This document shows positions 25,246-33,031 of a stretch of 64,000 bases of DNA, in pieces (position 1 is the stretch's first letter; each line of letters opens with the position of its first letter). Position numbers and translations under genes: made by a program. This DNA comes from CALINF01 sp039990395 (GTDB taxonomy: Bacteria > Pseudomonadota > Gammaproteobacteria > Pseudomonadales > Halieaceae). The DNA lies in contig JBDXFZ010000139.1 of the NCBI GenBank assembly GCA_039990395.1, positions 1 through 64,000 of the forward strand. The letters are read 5' to 3'. Below the pieces are notes generated by a model. It was not told where the DNA came from. It saw only the letters and a list, made by a program, of their open reading frames with translations, and made no database searches.

Positions 25246-26451
25246 TCAGGCCGTTATGTTGGTGAGTATCGCAATGGTGCTGTCACGATCGAGCAGGCGC
25301 GGCACCGGATAGGAACCACCTTCTGCCACCGCCAGATCGGTAAGGTAATCGTAATCCTGAGCCTTGATCTGGTCTGACTTATCTGGAATATGCACGGCGG
25401 TGCGCAGATCTTTCACTGCAGCAATAAAGCTGTATGCCAACTGCTCCTCACTGGCACCGGACTCACCTACCCCAATCAATCTGGCCAGCTCTGCCAGTTT
25501 AGGCTGCGCATCTTCCCGGCAGAATTCAAGCACGTGCGGCAGCACCAAGGCGTTAGCCAAGCCGTGTGGGATGCCGTATTTTCCGCCCAACTGGTGAGCG
25601 ATGGCATGCACATTACCAACGTTCACCTGATTGATCGCCATACCTGCGTAGTATGCCGCCATGGCCATGGCATCGCGGGCTGACCGGTTAGTACCGTCGC
25701 TGCAGGCTGTCTCAAGATTTTCAAAAATCAGGCTGATAGCTGCGCGCGAATTCTCGGTACGCGTGCCACGATCCCATATACCGATATAAGCCTCAATCGC
25801 GTGAGTCAGCGCATCCATTCCTGTAGCCGCTGTTATCGAAGCTGGCAAACCCAACATCACGTCGGAATCTATGGCACAGGCAGAGGGCAATAAAGTAGCA
25901 CCCGCGATAACACTCTTTTCGCCAGAATCTGGATTGGAAATTACCGCACCCATCGTCGCTTCGGAGCCAGTGCCCGCTGTCGTGGGTATGGCATAGATTG
26001 GTAACGCGGGCTCCTTGATTTTGCCGTGACCGATCCAGTCCTGAGGATTGTCGGCATTGGTGGCCGCTGCAGCGATAACTTTGGCAGCATCGATTGAAGA
26101 ACCGCCACCAATCGCAAGTACCACTTCGCTGCCTGCCTGTTTGAGCATAGCCACACCCTCTGACACATGCGTGAACGAAGGATTGGGCAGAACGCCGTCG
26201 TACACCGCGAGCTCGATGCCAGCTTCGTTAAGCGCGACGGTAGCCTGATCCACCACGCCTAGCTCGCGCAACGCTGCATCAGTGACAATAAGCACTCGCT
26301 TGGCGCCACTGTGCATGATGTGTTCACATAATTGACGAGAGCTGCCACTACCGGCAAACGCCATATAGCTGGCTGCAGGCGCCAAGCCTGACAGGGTCTT
26401 CATCAGCCCGATCAGCATGGAGTGTTTCAACTTTCTCACGAACATTGACAT
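25246..26451 (-). CDS. Iron-containing alcohol dehydrogenase
   Basis: 401 aa group III (Fe-ADH) enzyme. The NAD-binding loop GGGSSIDAAKVIA and the iron-site region NVGNVHAIAHQLGGKYGIPHG, holding the conserved histidines, are present, as is DALTHAIEAYIG. GGAG precedes ATG 26451 at good spacing. It lies 58 bases downstream of the class V PLP enzyme gene on the same strand and may share its transcript. Family substrates range from ethanol and propanediol to hydroxyacids and lactaldehyde; nothing in the sequence narrows this down. Confidence 0.9.
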   Translation of the reverse strand: MSMFVRKLKHSMLIGLMKTLSGLAPAASYMAFAGSGSSRQLCEHIMHSGAKRVLIVTDAALRELGVVDQATVALNEAGIELAVYDGVLPNPSFTHVSEGVAMLKQAGSEVVLAIGGGSSIDAAKVIAAAATNADNPQDWIGHGKIKEPALPIYAIPTTAGTGSEATMGAVISNPDSGEKSVIAGATLLPSACAIDSDVMLGLPASITAATGMDALTHAIEAYIGIWDRGTRTENSRAAISLIFENLETACSDGTNRSARDAMAMAAYYAGMAINQVNVGNVHAIAHQLGGKYGIPHGLANALVLPHVLEFCREDAQPKLAELARLIGVGESGASEEQLAYSFIAAVKDLRTAVHIPDKSDQIKAQDYDYLTDLAVAEGGSYPVPRLLDRDSTIAILTNITA

Positions 26452-26509
26452 TGTTATCTCCTGAGCAAAAAACAGTGCGATGAGTGCAATCGCTCAGGAG
26501 TATACCCGA

Positions 26510-28186
26510 TCAGGCGACGGTCGCACGTGGCATTTCGAGCTCATCACGCACTTCGGAGGGCAGCACAAACCAGCGCAATGCCTCTGCATCAGCTCCAAGC
26601 TTAGGATCTTTTACCGTGCCGATACTGCGCGTAAGTAGAAGCTCCGTTTTGGCCGCGTCAGCGATGTCAGGATACTCAGAGTCTGCGAGAGTCGACACCA
26701 TTGCCGCGTCTGGATTACCTGCCAGGCAGTCGAGTAGCGAAACCTGGGAAGGCGCCTGCGCACTTTGGTATCTCCAGACGCCTGAGGCCTCATCGTACTG
26801 ATAGAGCGGCAGCAATCGCCAGCCATGCTCAGCAATCGTCTCAAGCGCCTCCAGTAGATATTCAAACTCTCCCTCACTGATGAAATAGTTGAAATTCAAG
26901 CGCACCCAACCCGGGCGCAACAACGTGGAGCCTGTGCGAATCTGAGCCTCCAAAGCCTTGCTATGACGCATATCCATATTCAGCAGGCTGTGGCCATAGG
27001 GGCCGGCGCAGGAACAACCGCCGCGCACTTGTATCCCGTACAGGTCATTCAAAAGCGAAACGACAAAACCGTAGTGCAGATCACGCTCACCGTGCTTGAA
27101 ACGCATCGATACTATCGACAGCCGCGGCGCTTCCACACTGCCTAGCACCTCAATATTTGGACAGGCTTGCAACCTCTTCAGCGCTCGATCGATCAATGCG
27201 TGCTCGCGCGCTTCTATTACGTCCGTGCCTACGCTCTGCTGCACCGCGAATACCATGCCTGCCCGAATTGATTCTACAATGGCGGGTGTTCCACCTTCCT
27301 CACGACGCTCCGCATCGGCCAGAAAGATGTGATCCTCGGGGGTAACGTAGGCTACCGTACCGCCGCCAACAACAGCCGGCACACGGTTGCCCAGCAAAGT
27401 CTCCTTCACAACCAGTACACCGGGTGTGCCCGGCCCGCCTACGAACTTGTGCGGTGATAGAAAGACGGCATCAATCGGCGCTTCGCCGTTCACATCAATT
27501 CCTACGTAGGGACCTGCAGCCGCGTAATCCCAGAACGCCTGTGCACCAAATTGCTTGAGCAGCGCGGTGATTGCGGGAACATCACTCTTGATCCCGGTAA
27601 CATTCGAGGCAGCCGAGAAACTCCCGATCAACAGCTCTCTGTTAGCAAAACGTTTCAACTGCGCTTGCAAAATAGCGGTATCGATCTGCCCGTTTTTGTT
27701 AAGCGGTATCGAAACCACCTCCGCGATACTCTCGCGCCAGGGCAACTCGTTAGAGTGATGTTCATAGGGACCAATGAAAACGACTGGTCGCGCTGCCGTG
27801 GGAATCTTTGCATCCAGCTCATAGCGGTCCGATAGGTCCGCCGGCAGACGCAGATTCAGAATATCGATCAGCTTGTTGATGGCTGCCGTTGCGCCGGAGC
27901 CACAGAAAATCACTTTGTCGGCTGCTGTACCGTTCACACTAGCGCGGATTACCTCGCGCGCCTGCTCACGCAACGCTGTGGTGCGAGCGCCAGTCAATGA
28001 GGTCTCGGTATGCGTGTTGGCATAATAGGGCAGCACCTGCTCGTTGATGGCGTCCTCGATAAATCCCAACGCACGACCAGACGCCGTATAGTCTGCGTAG
28101 ACCAACGGCTTTACACCAAAGGATGTAGTTATCGCCCTATTCGCTCCGATCACGCTGCTGCGAATTTTTTCAATCGTGGTTGTCAT
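26510..28186 (-). CDS. Class V aminotransferase-fold PLP enzyme (cysteine desulfurase-like)
   Basis: 558 aa, longer than typical CsdA/SufS (about 400). The SufS-like core has THTETSLTGARTT near 58-70, EHHSNELPWR near 142-151, the PLP lysine K247 in SPHKFVGGPGTPG, and a cysteine loop RGGCSCAGPYGH near 385 comparable to the catalytic-Cys region of desulfurases. About 120 extra C-terminal residues (after roughly 440) carry no domain that I recognise. No suf or isc gene is adjacent, so an Fe-S assembly role is doubtful. A divergent Lrp-type gene shares its promoter region, suggesting amino-acid-responsive control. Confidence 0.85.
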   Translation of the reverse strand: MTTTIEKIRSSVIGANRAITTSFGVKPLVYADYTASGRALGFIEDAINEQVLPYYANTHTETSLTGARTTALREQAREVIRASVNGTAADKVIFCGSGATAAINKLIDILNLRLPADLSDRYELDAKIPTAARPVVFIGPYEHHSNELPWRESIAEVVSIPLNKNGQIDTAILQAQLKRFANRELLIGSFSAASNVTGIKSDVPAITALLKQFGAQAFWDYAAAGPYVGIDVNGEAPIDAVFLSPHKFVGGPGTPGVLVVKETLLGNRVPAVVGGGTVAYVTPEDHIFLADAERREEGGTPAIVESIRAGMVFAVQQSVGTDVIEAREHALIDRALKRLQACPNIEVLGSVEAPRLSIVSMRFKHGERDLHYGFVVSLLNDLYGIQVRGGCSCAGPYGHSLLNMDMRHSKALEAQIRTGSTLLRPGWVRLNFNYFISEGEFEYLLEALETIAEHGWRLLPLYQYDEASGVWRYQSAQAPSQVSLLDCLAGNPDAAMVSTLADSEYPDIADAAKTELLLTRSIGTVKDPKLGADAEALRWFVLPSEVRDELEMPRATVA

Positions 28187-28274
28187 GACAAGCCCTCGCG
28201 TACTGAGATAGCCAGTGTAGACCCAACTTCACGAAACATTGTGCCCAAATTTCGCAGGAAAGCGCTTTTTGTGA

Positions 28275-28314
28275 AATAAATACTCGTTATTGATATCATT
28301 ATCGAAATTTATTG
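28275..28314. promoter_or_regulatory. Extended near-palindrome, likely Lrp/AsnC-type operator
   Basis: An AT-rich imperfect palindrome is centred on GATATC (28292-28297). The inner arms are CGTTATT and ATTATCG, and the outer arms AATAAAT (left) and ATTTATT (right) match with a one-base offset. It lies between the divergent class V PLP-enzyme gene and the Lrp gene, 27 bases before the latter's start, so it is a good candidate for autoregulation and control of the divergent gene. Confidence 0.5.
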
Positions 28315-28340
28315 CCAGATAAACTCTTAGGTGCGGAATA

Positions 28341-28790
28341 ATGGATGGAATCGACAAACAGCTACTAACACTGCTGCAGAAGGATGCCAGCCTGTCTATA
28401 GGCGACCTGTCGGAGCGGGTAAGCATTTCCAAATCCGCCTGCTGGCGCCGCGTTCAAAAACTGGAGGAATCCGGCGTAATTCGCAATCGCGTCAGCCTGC
28501 TGGATGCCGCAGCACTGGGACTCTCATTAACCGTTTTTATCTCGATCAAAACCAACCAGCACAACAAACAGTGGGCAAAGAAGTTCTACCAGGTAGTCGA
28601 GAACCTTGATGAAGTATTAGAGGTTTACCGCATGGGTGGCGACGTAGACTACCTGATTAAAGCGGTCGTCAAGGACATGCCAGACTACGACCGCCTATAT
28701 CAGCAACTGATTCAGGCCGATTTGTTCGATGTGAACGCCGGCTTCGTGATGGAGGAAATCAAGCACACCACTGCGCTGCCAATCAGCTAG
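28341..28790 (+). CDS. Lrp/AsnC-family transcriptional regulator
   Basis: 149 aa, standard family length. The N-terminal helix-turn-helix (IDKQLLTLLQKDASLSIGDLSERVSISKSACWRRVQKLEESGVI) is followed by an RAM/ligand-binding domain (about 65-145) with VYRMGGDVDYLIKAVV. Family members sense amino acids and usually regulate a neighbouring transport or catabolic gene. The divergent class V PLP enzyme and downstream Fe-ADH are the natural targets, through the palindrome in the shared promoter. The 3' end overlaps the convergent GMC gene by 8 bases. Confidence 0.92.
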   Translation: MDGIDKQLLTLLQKDASLSIGDLSERVSISKSACWRRVQKLEESGVIRNRVSLLDAAALGLSLTVFISIKTNQHNKQWAKKFYQVVENLDEVLEVYRMGGDVDYLIKAVVKDMPDYDRLYQQLIQADLFDVNAGFVMEEIKHTTALPIS

Positions 28791-30486
28791 TAAGGTTTCC
28801 CTCCGCCAGCTGCTTCACGGCGTAGTCGCAGGCCCGTGCCGTAAACGCCATATAAGTCAGGCTCGGATTCACGCACGACGCAGAGGTCATGAAGGAGCCA
28901 TCGGTAACGAATAGGTTATCGATCTCGTGAGCCTGATTAAAGCCATTGAGCACAGATGTGGCAGGGTCAGCGCCCATGCGAGCGGTGCCCATCTCATGCA
29001 CGCCGTCGCCACCTTCATCCAGCTTCGAGCCATCGGCAATCAACGAGTACACCGCGCCGGCGGCGCGTAAAATCTTCTCCGCCTGAACAGCACTGTCGCG
29101 AACAAGCGCTCGCTCGTTGTCACCCCACGTAAACTCGGTAGCCAGCAGCGGCATACCAAAGCGGTCTTTCTTGGTTGCATCGAGAAACACACGATTATCG
29201 GCACGTGGCAGGCACTCAACAAATGCTCTCAGTGCCCATACCCAATAAGGCGCCGGCCGAAGCAGCGCGTCTTTGTAGCTCGCGCCGAAGCCCTTGCGAT
29301 TAAAGGCAAATTCCCAGTCGGGCCGAAGCACCGGCGACTGGTAGCCGTAGCCGCGAACAAAATCAGCATCAGCATCCTGGCCACCCACATTGCGAAATCG
29401 CGGAATGTACATAGCATTTGGCCGATTGCCTTGATAGTAGGTGTCGACATCATCCACCAACACACCGGTGTGGCTAATAGCGAGATGGTCCATGAGGTAA
29501 TGGCCCAATGCTCCACTGCGATTAGACAAGCCATTGGGATGAAGCTCACTGCGGGAGTTCAGCATCAGTTGGGTGCTGGCTAGAGTAGATGCGCACAAGA
29601 AAACCAGCTTAGCCGTATAGGTTGTGCGCTCCCCGGTCTGTGTGTTCACGGCATTGACCCCGGTAATACGACGGCCGGTGTCATCGTGTACCAACCGCTC
29701 CACCAGTTGATCAGACAAGAGCGTCATGTTGCCGGTGGCTTGTGCTGCGGGCAGTGTCGAGCTCTGCGAACTGAAATAACTACCAGTAGAGCAACCTCTC
29801 TGACAGGGGCCACAGTAATGACAGGGAGCGCGACCATTGTGCTCCTGCGTCAGAATCGCAACCCTTCCCATGGTAATGGGGACTTCCGGTAACTTCTCTT
29901 TCACTCGCTGCTTGATTGTATTTTCTACAGCGTAATAGTCCATCGGAGGCAGAAACTCGCTGTCGGGCAGGTGATCAAAGCCTTCAGCTTCTCCGCTGAC
30001 ACCGATGAACCGTTCGACATGGCTATACCAGGGCGCAAGATCTGCATAGTCAACAGGCCAGGGTATGCCGTGACCATCTGTTTCATTTGCACGAAAGTCC
30101 TGTTCGCTCCACCGATACACCTGCCGACCCCACAACAGCGAGCGACCACCAACAACATCGGCACGTATCCAGTTGAACGGCTTGTCTTCGTTGCGCAAGT
30201 AAGGGTTATCACGGTCGTTGTTAAAAAATTGGATCGTTGCATCGGAAAACGCATAGCTCTTGCTCTGAATGGGGTAGTCGCTGGCCGCGCGTTCGCGATC
30301 GGGCATCCCATAAAAAGGCAGCTTCCAGGCCTCCGCATGCTCCCCAACATAGTCCACGCCATGTCGAATCATGCTGCCTCGATCCAGCACCAGCACCTTC
30401 AAGCCTTTTTCGGTGAGCTCTTTCGCAGCCCAGCCGCCCGACATACCAGACCCAACCACGATCGCATCAAACTGCGTGTCATTCAT
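28783..30486 (-). CDS. GMC-family FAD dehydrogenase (catalytic subunit, glucoside 3-dehydrogenase-like)
   Basis: 567 aa. FAD motif GSGMSGG at about 12-18; VVGGRSLLWGRQ near 110; a cysteine-rich CHYCGPCQRGCSTG segment near 220-235; the C-terminal active-site His in HEMGTARMG and Asn in SCVNPSLT. The cysteine motif and the small-subunit partner identify the membrane-associated dehydrogenases of the glucoside 3-/gluconate 2-/fructose dehydrogenase group, which oxidise sugar or polyol hydroxyls and pass electrons to cytochrome c. It has no export signal of its own and would be carried by the Tat-targeted partner. It overlaps that gene by ATGA (30483-30486). Confidence 0.9.
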   Translation of the reverse strand: MNDTQFDAIVVGSGMSGGWAAKELTEKGLKVLVLDRGSMIRHGVDYVGEHAEAWKLPFYGMPDRERAASDYPIQSKSYAFSDATIQFFNNDRDNPYLRNEDKPFNWIRADVVGGRSLLWGRQVYRWSEQDFRANETDGHGIPWPVDYADLAPWYSHVERFIGVSGEAEGFDHLPDSEFLPPMDYYAVENTIKQRVKEKLPEVPITMGRVAILTQEHNGRAPCHYCGPCQRGCSTGSYFSSQSSTLPAAQATGNMTLLSDQLVERLVHDDTGRRITGVNAVNTQTGERTTYTAKLVFLCASTLASTQLMLNSRSELHPNGLSNRSGALGHYLMDHLAISHTGVLVDDVDTYYQGNRPNAMYIPRFRNVGGQDADADFVRGYGYQSPVLRPDWEFAFNRKGFGASYKDALLRPAPYWVWALRAFVECLPRADNRVFLDATKKDRFGMPLLATEFTWGDNERALVRDSAVQAEKILRAAGAVYSLIADGSKLDEGGDGVHEMGTARMGADPATSVLNGFNQAHEIDNLFVTDGSFMTSASCVNPSLTYMAFTARACDYAVKQLAEGNLTS

Positions 30487-31121
30487 TGACTTGCCTCTCC
30501 GGCAAAACTGCGCAACATGCTCTCCTTATCGTATGCGGGATCGTCGGGTCCCAGAGGCAAGCTGCCATTCAAAGAGCCCATAGGGTTGGGGCGCAAAAAT
30601 TGCGTAGCACCGACTTCCGACAGAGTGAAACCCAAAACTGCTAGCTCCTTGACCTGACAAATGAAGGGGGCAGAGTCATCCCACACTCGCATTGTGGAGA
30701 ACGGGGCATACCAATTCGCATCCGCCGACTCCGACTCCAGAGCCTCAAGCAATGCCAACTGCTGCGCCGAGGTGCGTGCGGTAAAGTCACCACCTGATCG
30801 ATCCCTGATTTCGGCCAGCCCCGCCATGAAATGCTGTTGCTCTGCCTCGTTAAACCAATCAGACACCATCAGTTCGATGAAGCGATCAGCGCCCGCATCA
30901 AGCGCGCCTGGTGTGTCAGTTCGAGGAATAATCAGGTCGGCCATCGCTCGCACGTCGGCACGCTGCGAAACAGAAAAGAACGACGGTGCAGCCTGTTCAA
31001 TGTAGGGGGGCCTGGCGGCAAGATAACGGGATTGGTCTTGACTCAGTGTCCAGCCCTTGGGCACCACAGTTGCACCAGCACTAATCAATGCTGCGCACTG
31101 TAAAAACTCCCTGCGATTCAT
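30483..31121 (-). CDS. Gluconate 2-dehydrogenase subunit 3-family small subunit with Tat signal
   Basis: 212 aa. The N-terminus MNRREFLQCAALISAGATVV is a twin-arginine signal, and the body (about 45-200) has the subunit 3 pattern: RADVRAMADLIIPRTDTPGALDAGADRFIELMVSDW. This subunit serves as export hitch-hiker carrier and chaperone for the GMC catalytic subunit. GGAG precedes the ATG; the 5' end overlaps the stop of the small membrane-protein gene by ATGA and the 3' end overlaps the catalytic gene by ATGA, so all three are translationally coupled. Confidence 0.9.
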   Translation of the reverse strand: MNRREFLQCAALISAGATVVPKGWTLSQDQSRYLAARPPYIEQAAPSFFSVSQRADVRAMADLIIPRTDTPGALDAGADRFIELMVSDWFNEAEQQHFMAGLAEIRDRSGGDFTARTSAQQLALLEALESESADANWYAPFSTMRVWDDSAPFICQVKELAVLGFTLSEVGATQFLRPNPMGSLNGSLPLGPDDPAYDKESMLRSFAGEASQ

Positions 31122-31396
31122 CGTGACTCCTTATCTGCGCGATGGGTTCGACTGGCTAGAAACAACACCAGCAGTCCTGCCAATACACCGGCAAAGGTGC
31201 AGGCTATCCACTGGTAGGGCCACAAACCAAACAGGTAGCCACCGCCTCGAAAAACGCTATACCCGTGGTAGAGCCAGTCTATGTGGAGCGAGTGGTAGGC
31301 CTCATAAAACAACCAGCCGGTAGGCTCTAACCCATAGCGTAGATAGAACGTGACAGCCAGCCCACACAACAGGGCTCGAGGCAGAAAAGAATACAT
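31118..31396 (-). CDS. Small two-span membrane protein at the head of the GMC operon
   Basis: 92 aa, not recognised. Two or three hydrophobic stretches (about 5-20, 50-60 and 63-82) and a charged tail (SRTHRADKESR). The 3' end overlaps the small-subunit gene by ATGA (31118-31121). Its place as first gene of the operon suggests it anchors the dehydrogenase to the inner membrane or helps its assembly; this is inferred from context only. It has no heme-binding CxxCH, so it is not itself the cytochrome. Confidence 0.7.
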   Translation of the reverse strand: MYSFLPRALLCGLAVTFYLRYGLEPTGWLFYEAYHSLHIDWLYHGYSVFRGGGYLFGLWPYQWIACTFAGVLAGLLVLFLASRTHRADKESR

Positions 31397-31527
31397 GACA
31401 AACTCGTGTTATTGATTTTTATGCGAACGTTTGTCTGACCTGTATCAATTGTGTGTTCGCAAGGCAAGGACAAGCGGCCGATTTTGTCCTAGAGTAACCT
31501 AAAGTACAGTAATTGGGGAACGAAGAT

Positions 31528-31863
31528 ATGCGACTGTCAATCATGCTCGCTCTGAGCGCACTAGCCGTTGCGGGAACTACCGCACACGCCACGGAACAAC
31601 GAATGGCTGAGGGTAAAAAGGCCTACCAAAATACCTGTGCCCGCTGCCATGAGGTTGGCGTCATGAAGGCGCCTCGTACAACACAGCCAGCAGATTGGGA
31701 AGGACGCTCGTTTCTCTGGGACAGTGTACTCGTTGAGCACGCAGAAAAGGGTTATCTAGCTATGCCACCCCAGGGCGGTGATGGCGGCGAAAGCCCATAC
31801 GATATTCGAGTCGCCGCGGAATATATGGCCACGATCACCCATCCAGAGCTACCGCACGACTAA
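31528..31863 (+). CDS. Periplasmic c-type cytochrome (c5-like monoheme)
   Basis: 111 aa. Signal peptide about 1-22 (ending TTAHA), then heme motif C37-A-R-C40-H41 and a probable axial Met at M79 in YLAMPPQGG. The size and spacing match class I cytochromes of the c5 type. ATG 31528 has GGGGAA and GAAG sites upstream; the in-frame start at 31513 would disrupt the signal peptide. It is transcribed divergently from the GMC operon and is the obvious candidate electron acceptor for that dehydrogenase, although this is inferred from position. Confidence 0.9.
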   Translation: MRLSIMLALSALAVAGTTAHATEQRMAEGKKAYQNTCARCHEVGVMKAPRTTQPADWEGRSFLWDSVLVEHAEKGYLAMPPQGGDGGESPYDIRVAAEYMATITHPELPHD

Positions 31864-31994
31864 AGGATACTCGACAGTTTCTCGTCGATACCTTTCGACC
31901 TGAACTCCCGCAATGCAGCTAAACCGCTTGGATGCAGAACCGCGTGCGTCATTAGCTTATAATGCCCAGCCCAGACTATTCCAGGATACCTCCC

Positions 31995-32999
31995 ATGAAC
32001 GCTGAGCTGACCGCCCCATCCTCACGCCGCTTTGTTGCGATCGACCCCCAGGATCAAACGTTGTCGATCGACAGTGGGACGACACCTCAGCCGGGACCCG
32101 GCGAAGTCCTTATCAAAGTTGCTGCAGCGGGGTTAAACCGGGCTGACCTGCTGCAGCGAATGGGTTTGTACCCACCCCCGGCGGACGCCTCGCCAATAAT
32201 GGGACTTGAGGTATCCGGCACTGTGGTCGCTGCTGGTAGCGATGTGCACGATTGGAACGTCGGCGATGATATTTGCGCACTTACGCACGGTGGTGGCTAC
32301 GCCGACTACACGGTCGCACCCGTATCGCAATGTCTGCCAATTCCTGAAGGTATGTCACTGATAGATGCCGCGGCGCTGCCGGAGGCATTGCTCACTGTAT
32401 GGCACAACCTGTTCCAGCGCTGCCAGCTCAAAGAGGGAGAGACCGTGCTTATCCACGGTGGCGCCAGTGGCATCGGCACATTGGGAATAAGCCTTTGCGC
32501 TGCCATGGGGTTTGAGGTTTACACCACCGCCGGTACTGATAAGAAGTGTGCCGCTCTGGTAAAACTCGGAGCCAAAGCTGCTTTCAACTACAAAACTGAG
32601 GACTTCGAGCAAGCGCTGCGAGCGCGTGATATGGGCGACAAGATCGACGTGATTCTCGATATGGCGGGCGGTGACTTCGTGCAGAAGAATATCAATATAG
32701 CGGCGCCAGAAGGTCGAATAGTTTACATCGCATTCATTCGAGGCTTTAACGCAGAGGTGAACTTTCTCCCTATGCTAACCAAGCGCCTGGTCCTCACCGG
32801 CTCTACTCTACGCGCGCAGAGTTTTGCTCAGAAAGCCGTGATGGTTAATGAAATTCTAGACAGAGTATACCCCTTGCTGAACACCGGAAAAATCCAACCC
32901 ACCATCGATTCGGTAGTGCCAATGGCACAGGTAGGCGAAGCGCAGGCCAGAATGGAAGCTGGTGGTCATATGGGCAAAATCTTACTGGCAATGGACTAA
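31995..32999 (+). CDS. NAD(P)H quinone oxidoreductase, zinc-independent MDR family (PIG3-like)
   Basis: 334 aa medium-chain dehydrogenase/reductase. The segments GEVLIKVAAAGLNRADLLQRMGLYPPP, GLEVSGTV and HGGASGIGTLGISLC (dinucleotide loop, near 145-160) are those of human PIG3 (TP53I3) and bacterial QorB-like enzymes. No zinc-ligand set is seen. ATG 31995 is preferred over 31962 because the protein family begins at FVAIDPQDQTLSI-like sequence soon after. It would reduce quinones or enones in the cytoplasm with NADPH. No clear operon partner. Confidence 0.9.
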   Translation: MNAELTAPSSRRFVAIDPQDQTLSIDSGTTPQPGPGEVLIKVAAAGLNRADLLQRMGLYPPPADASPIMGLEVSGTVVAAGSDVHDWNVGDDICALTHGGGYADYTVAPVSQCLPIPEGMSLIDAAALPEALLTVWHNLFQRCQLKEGETVLIHGGASGIGTLGISLCAAMGFEVYTTAGTDKKCAALVKLGAKAAFNYKTEDFEQALRARDMGDKIDVILDMAGGDFVQKNINIAAPEGRIVYIAFIRGFNAEVNFLPMLTKRLVLTGSTLRAQSFAQKAVMVNEILDRVYPLLNTGKIQPTIDSVVPMAQVGEAQARMEAGGHMGKILLAMD

Positions 33000-33031
33000 C
33001 GGACAAACGATAGGAGAACGCTTACACCGTC

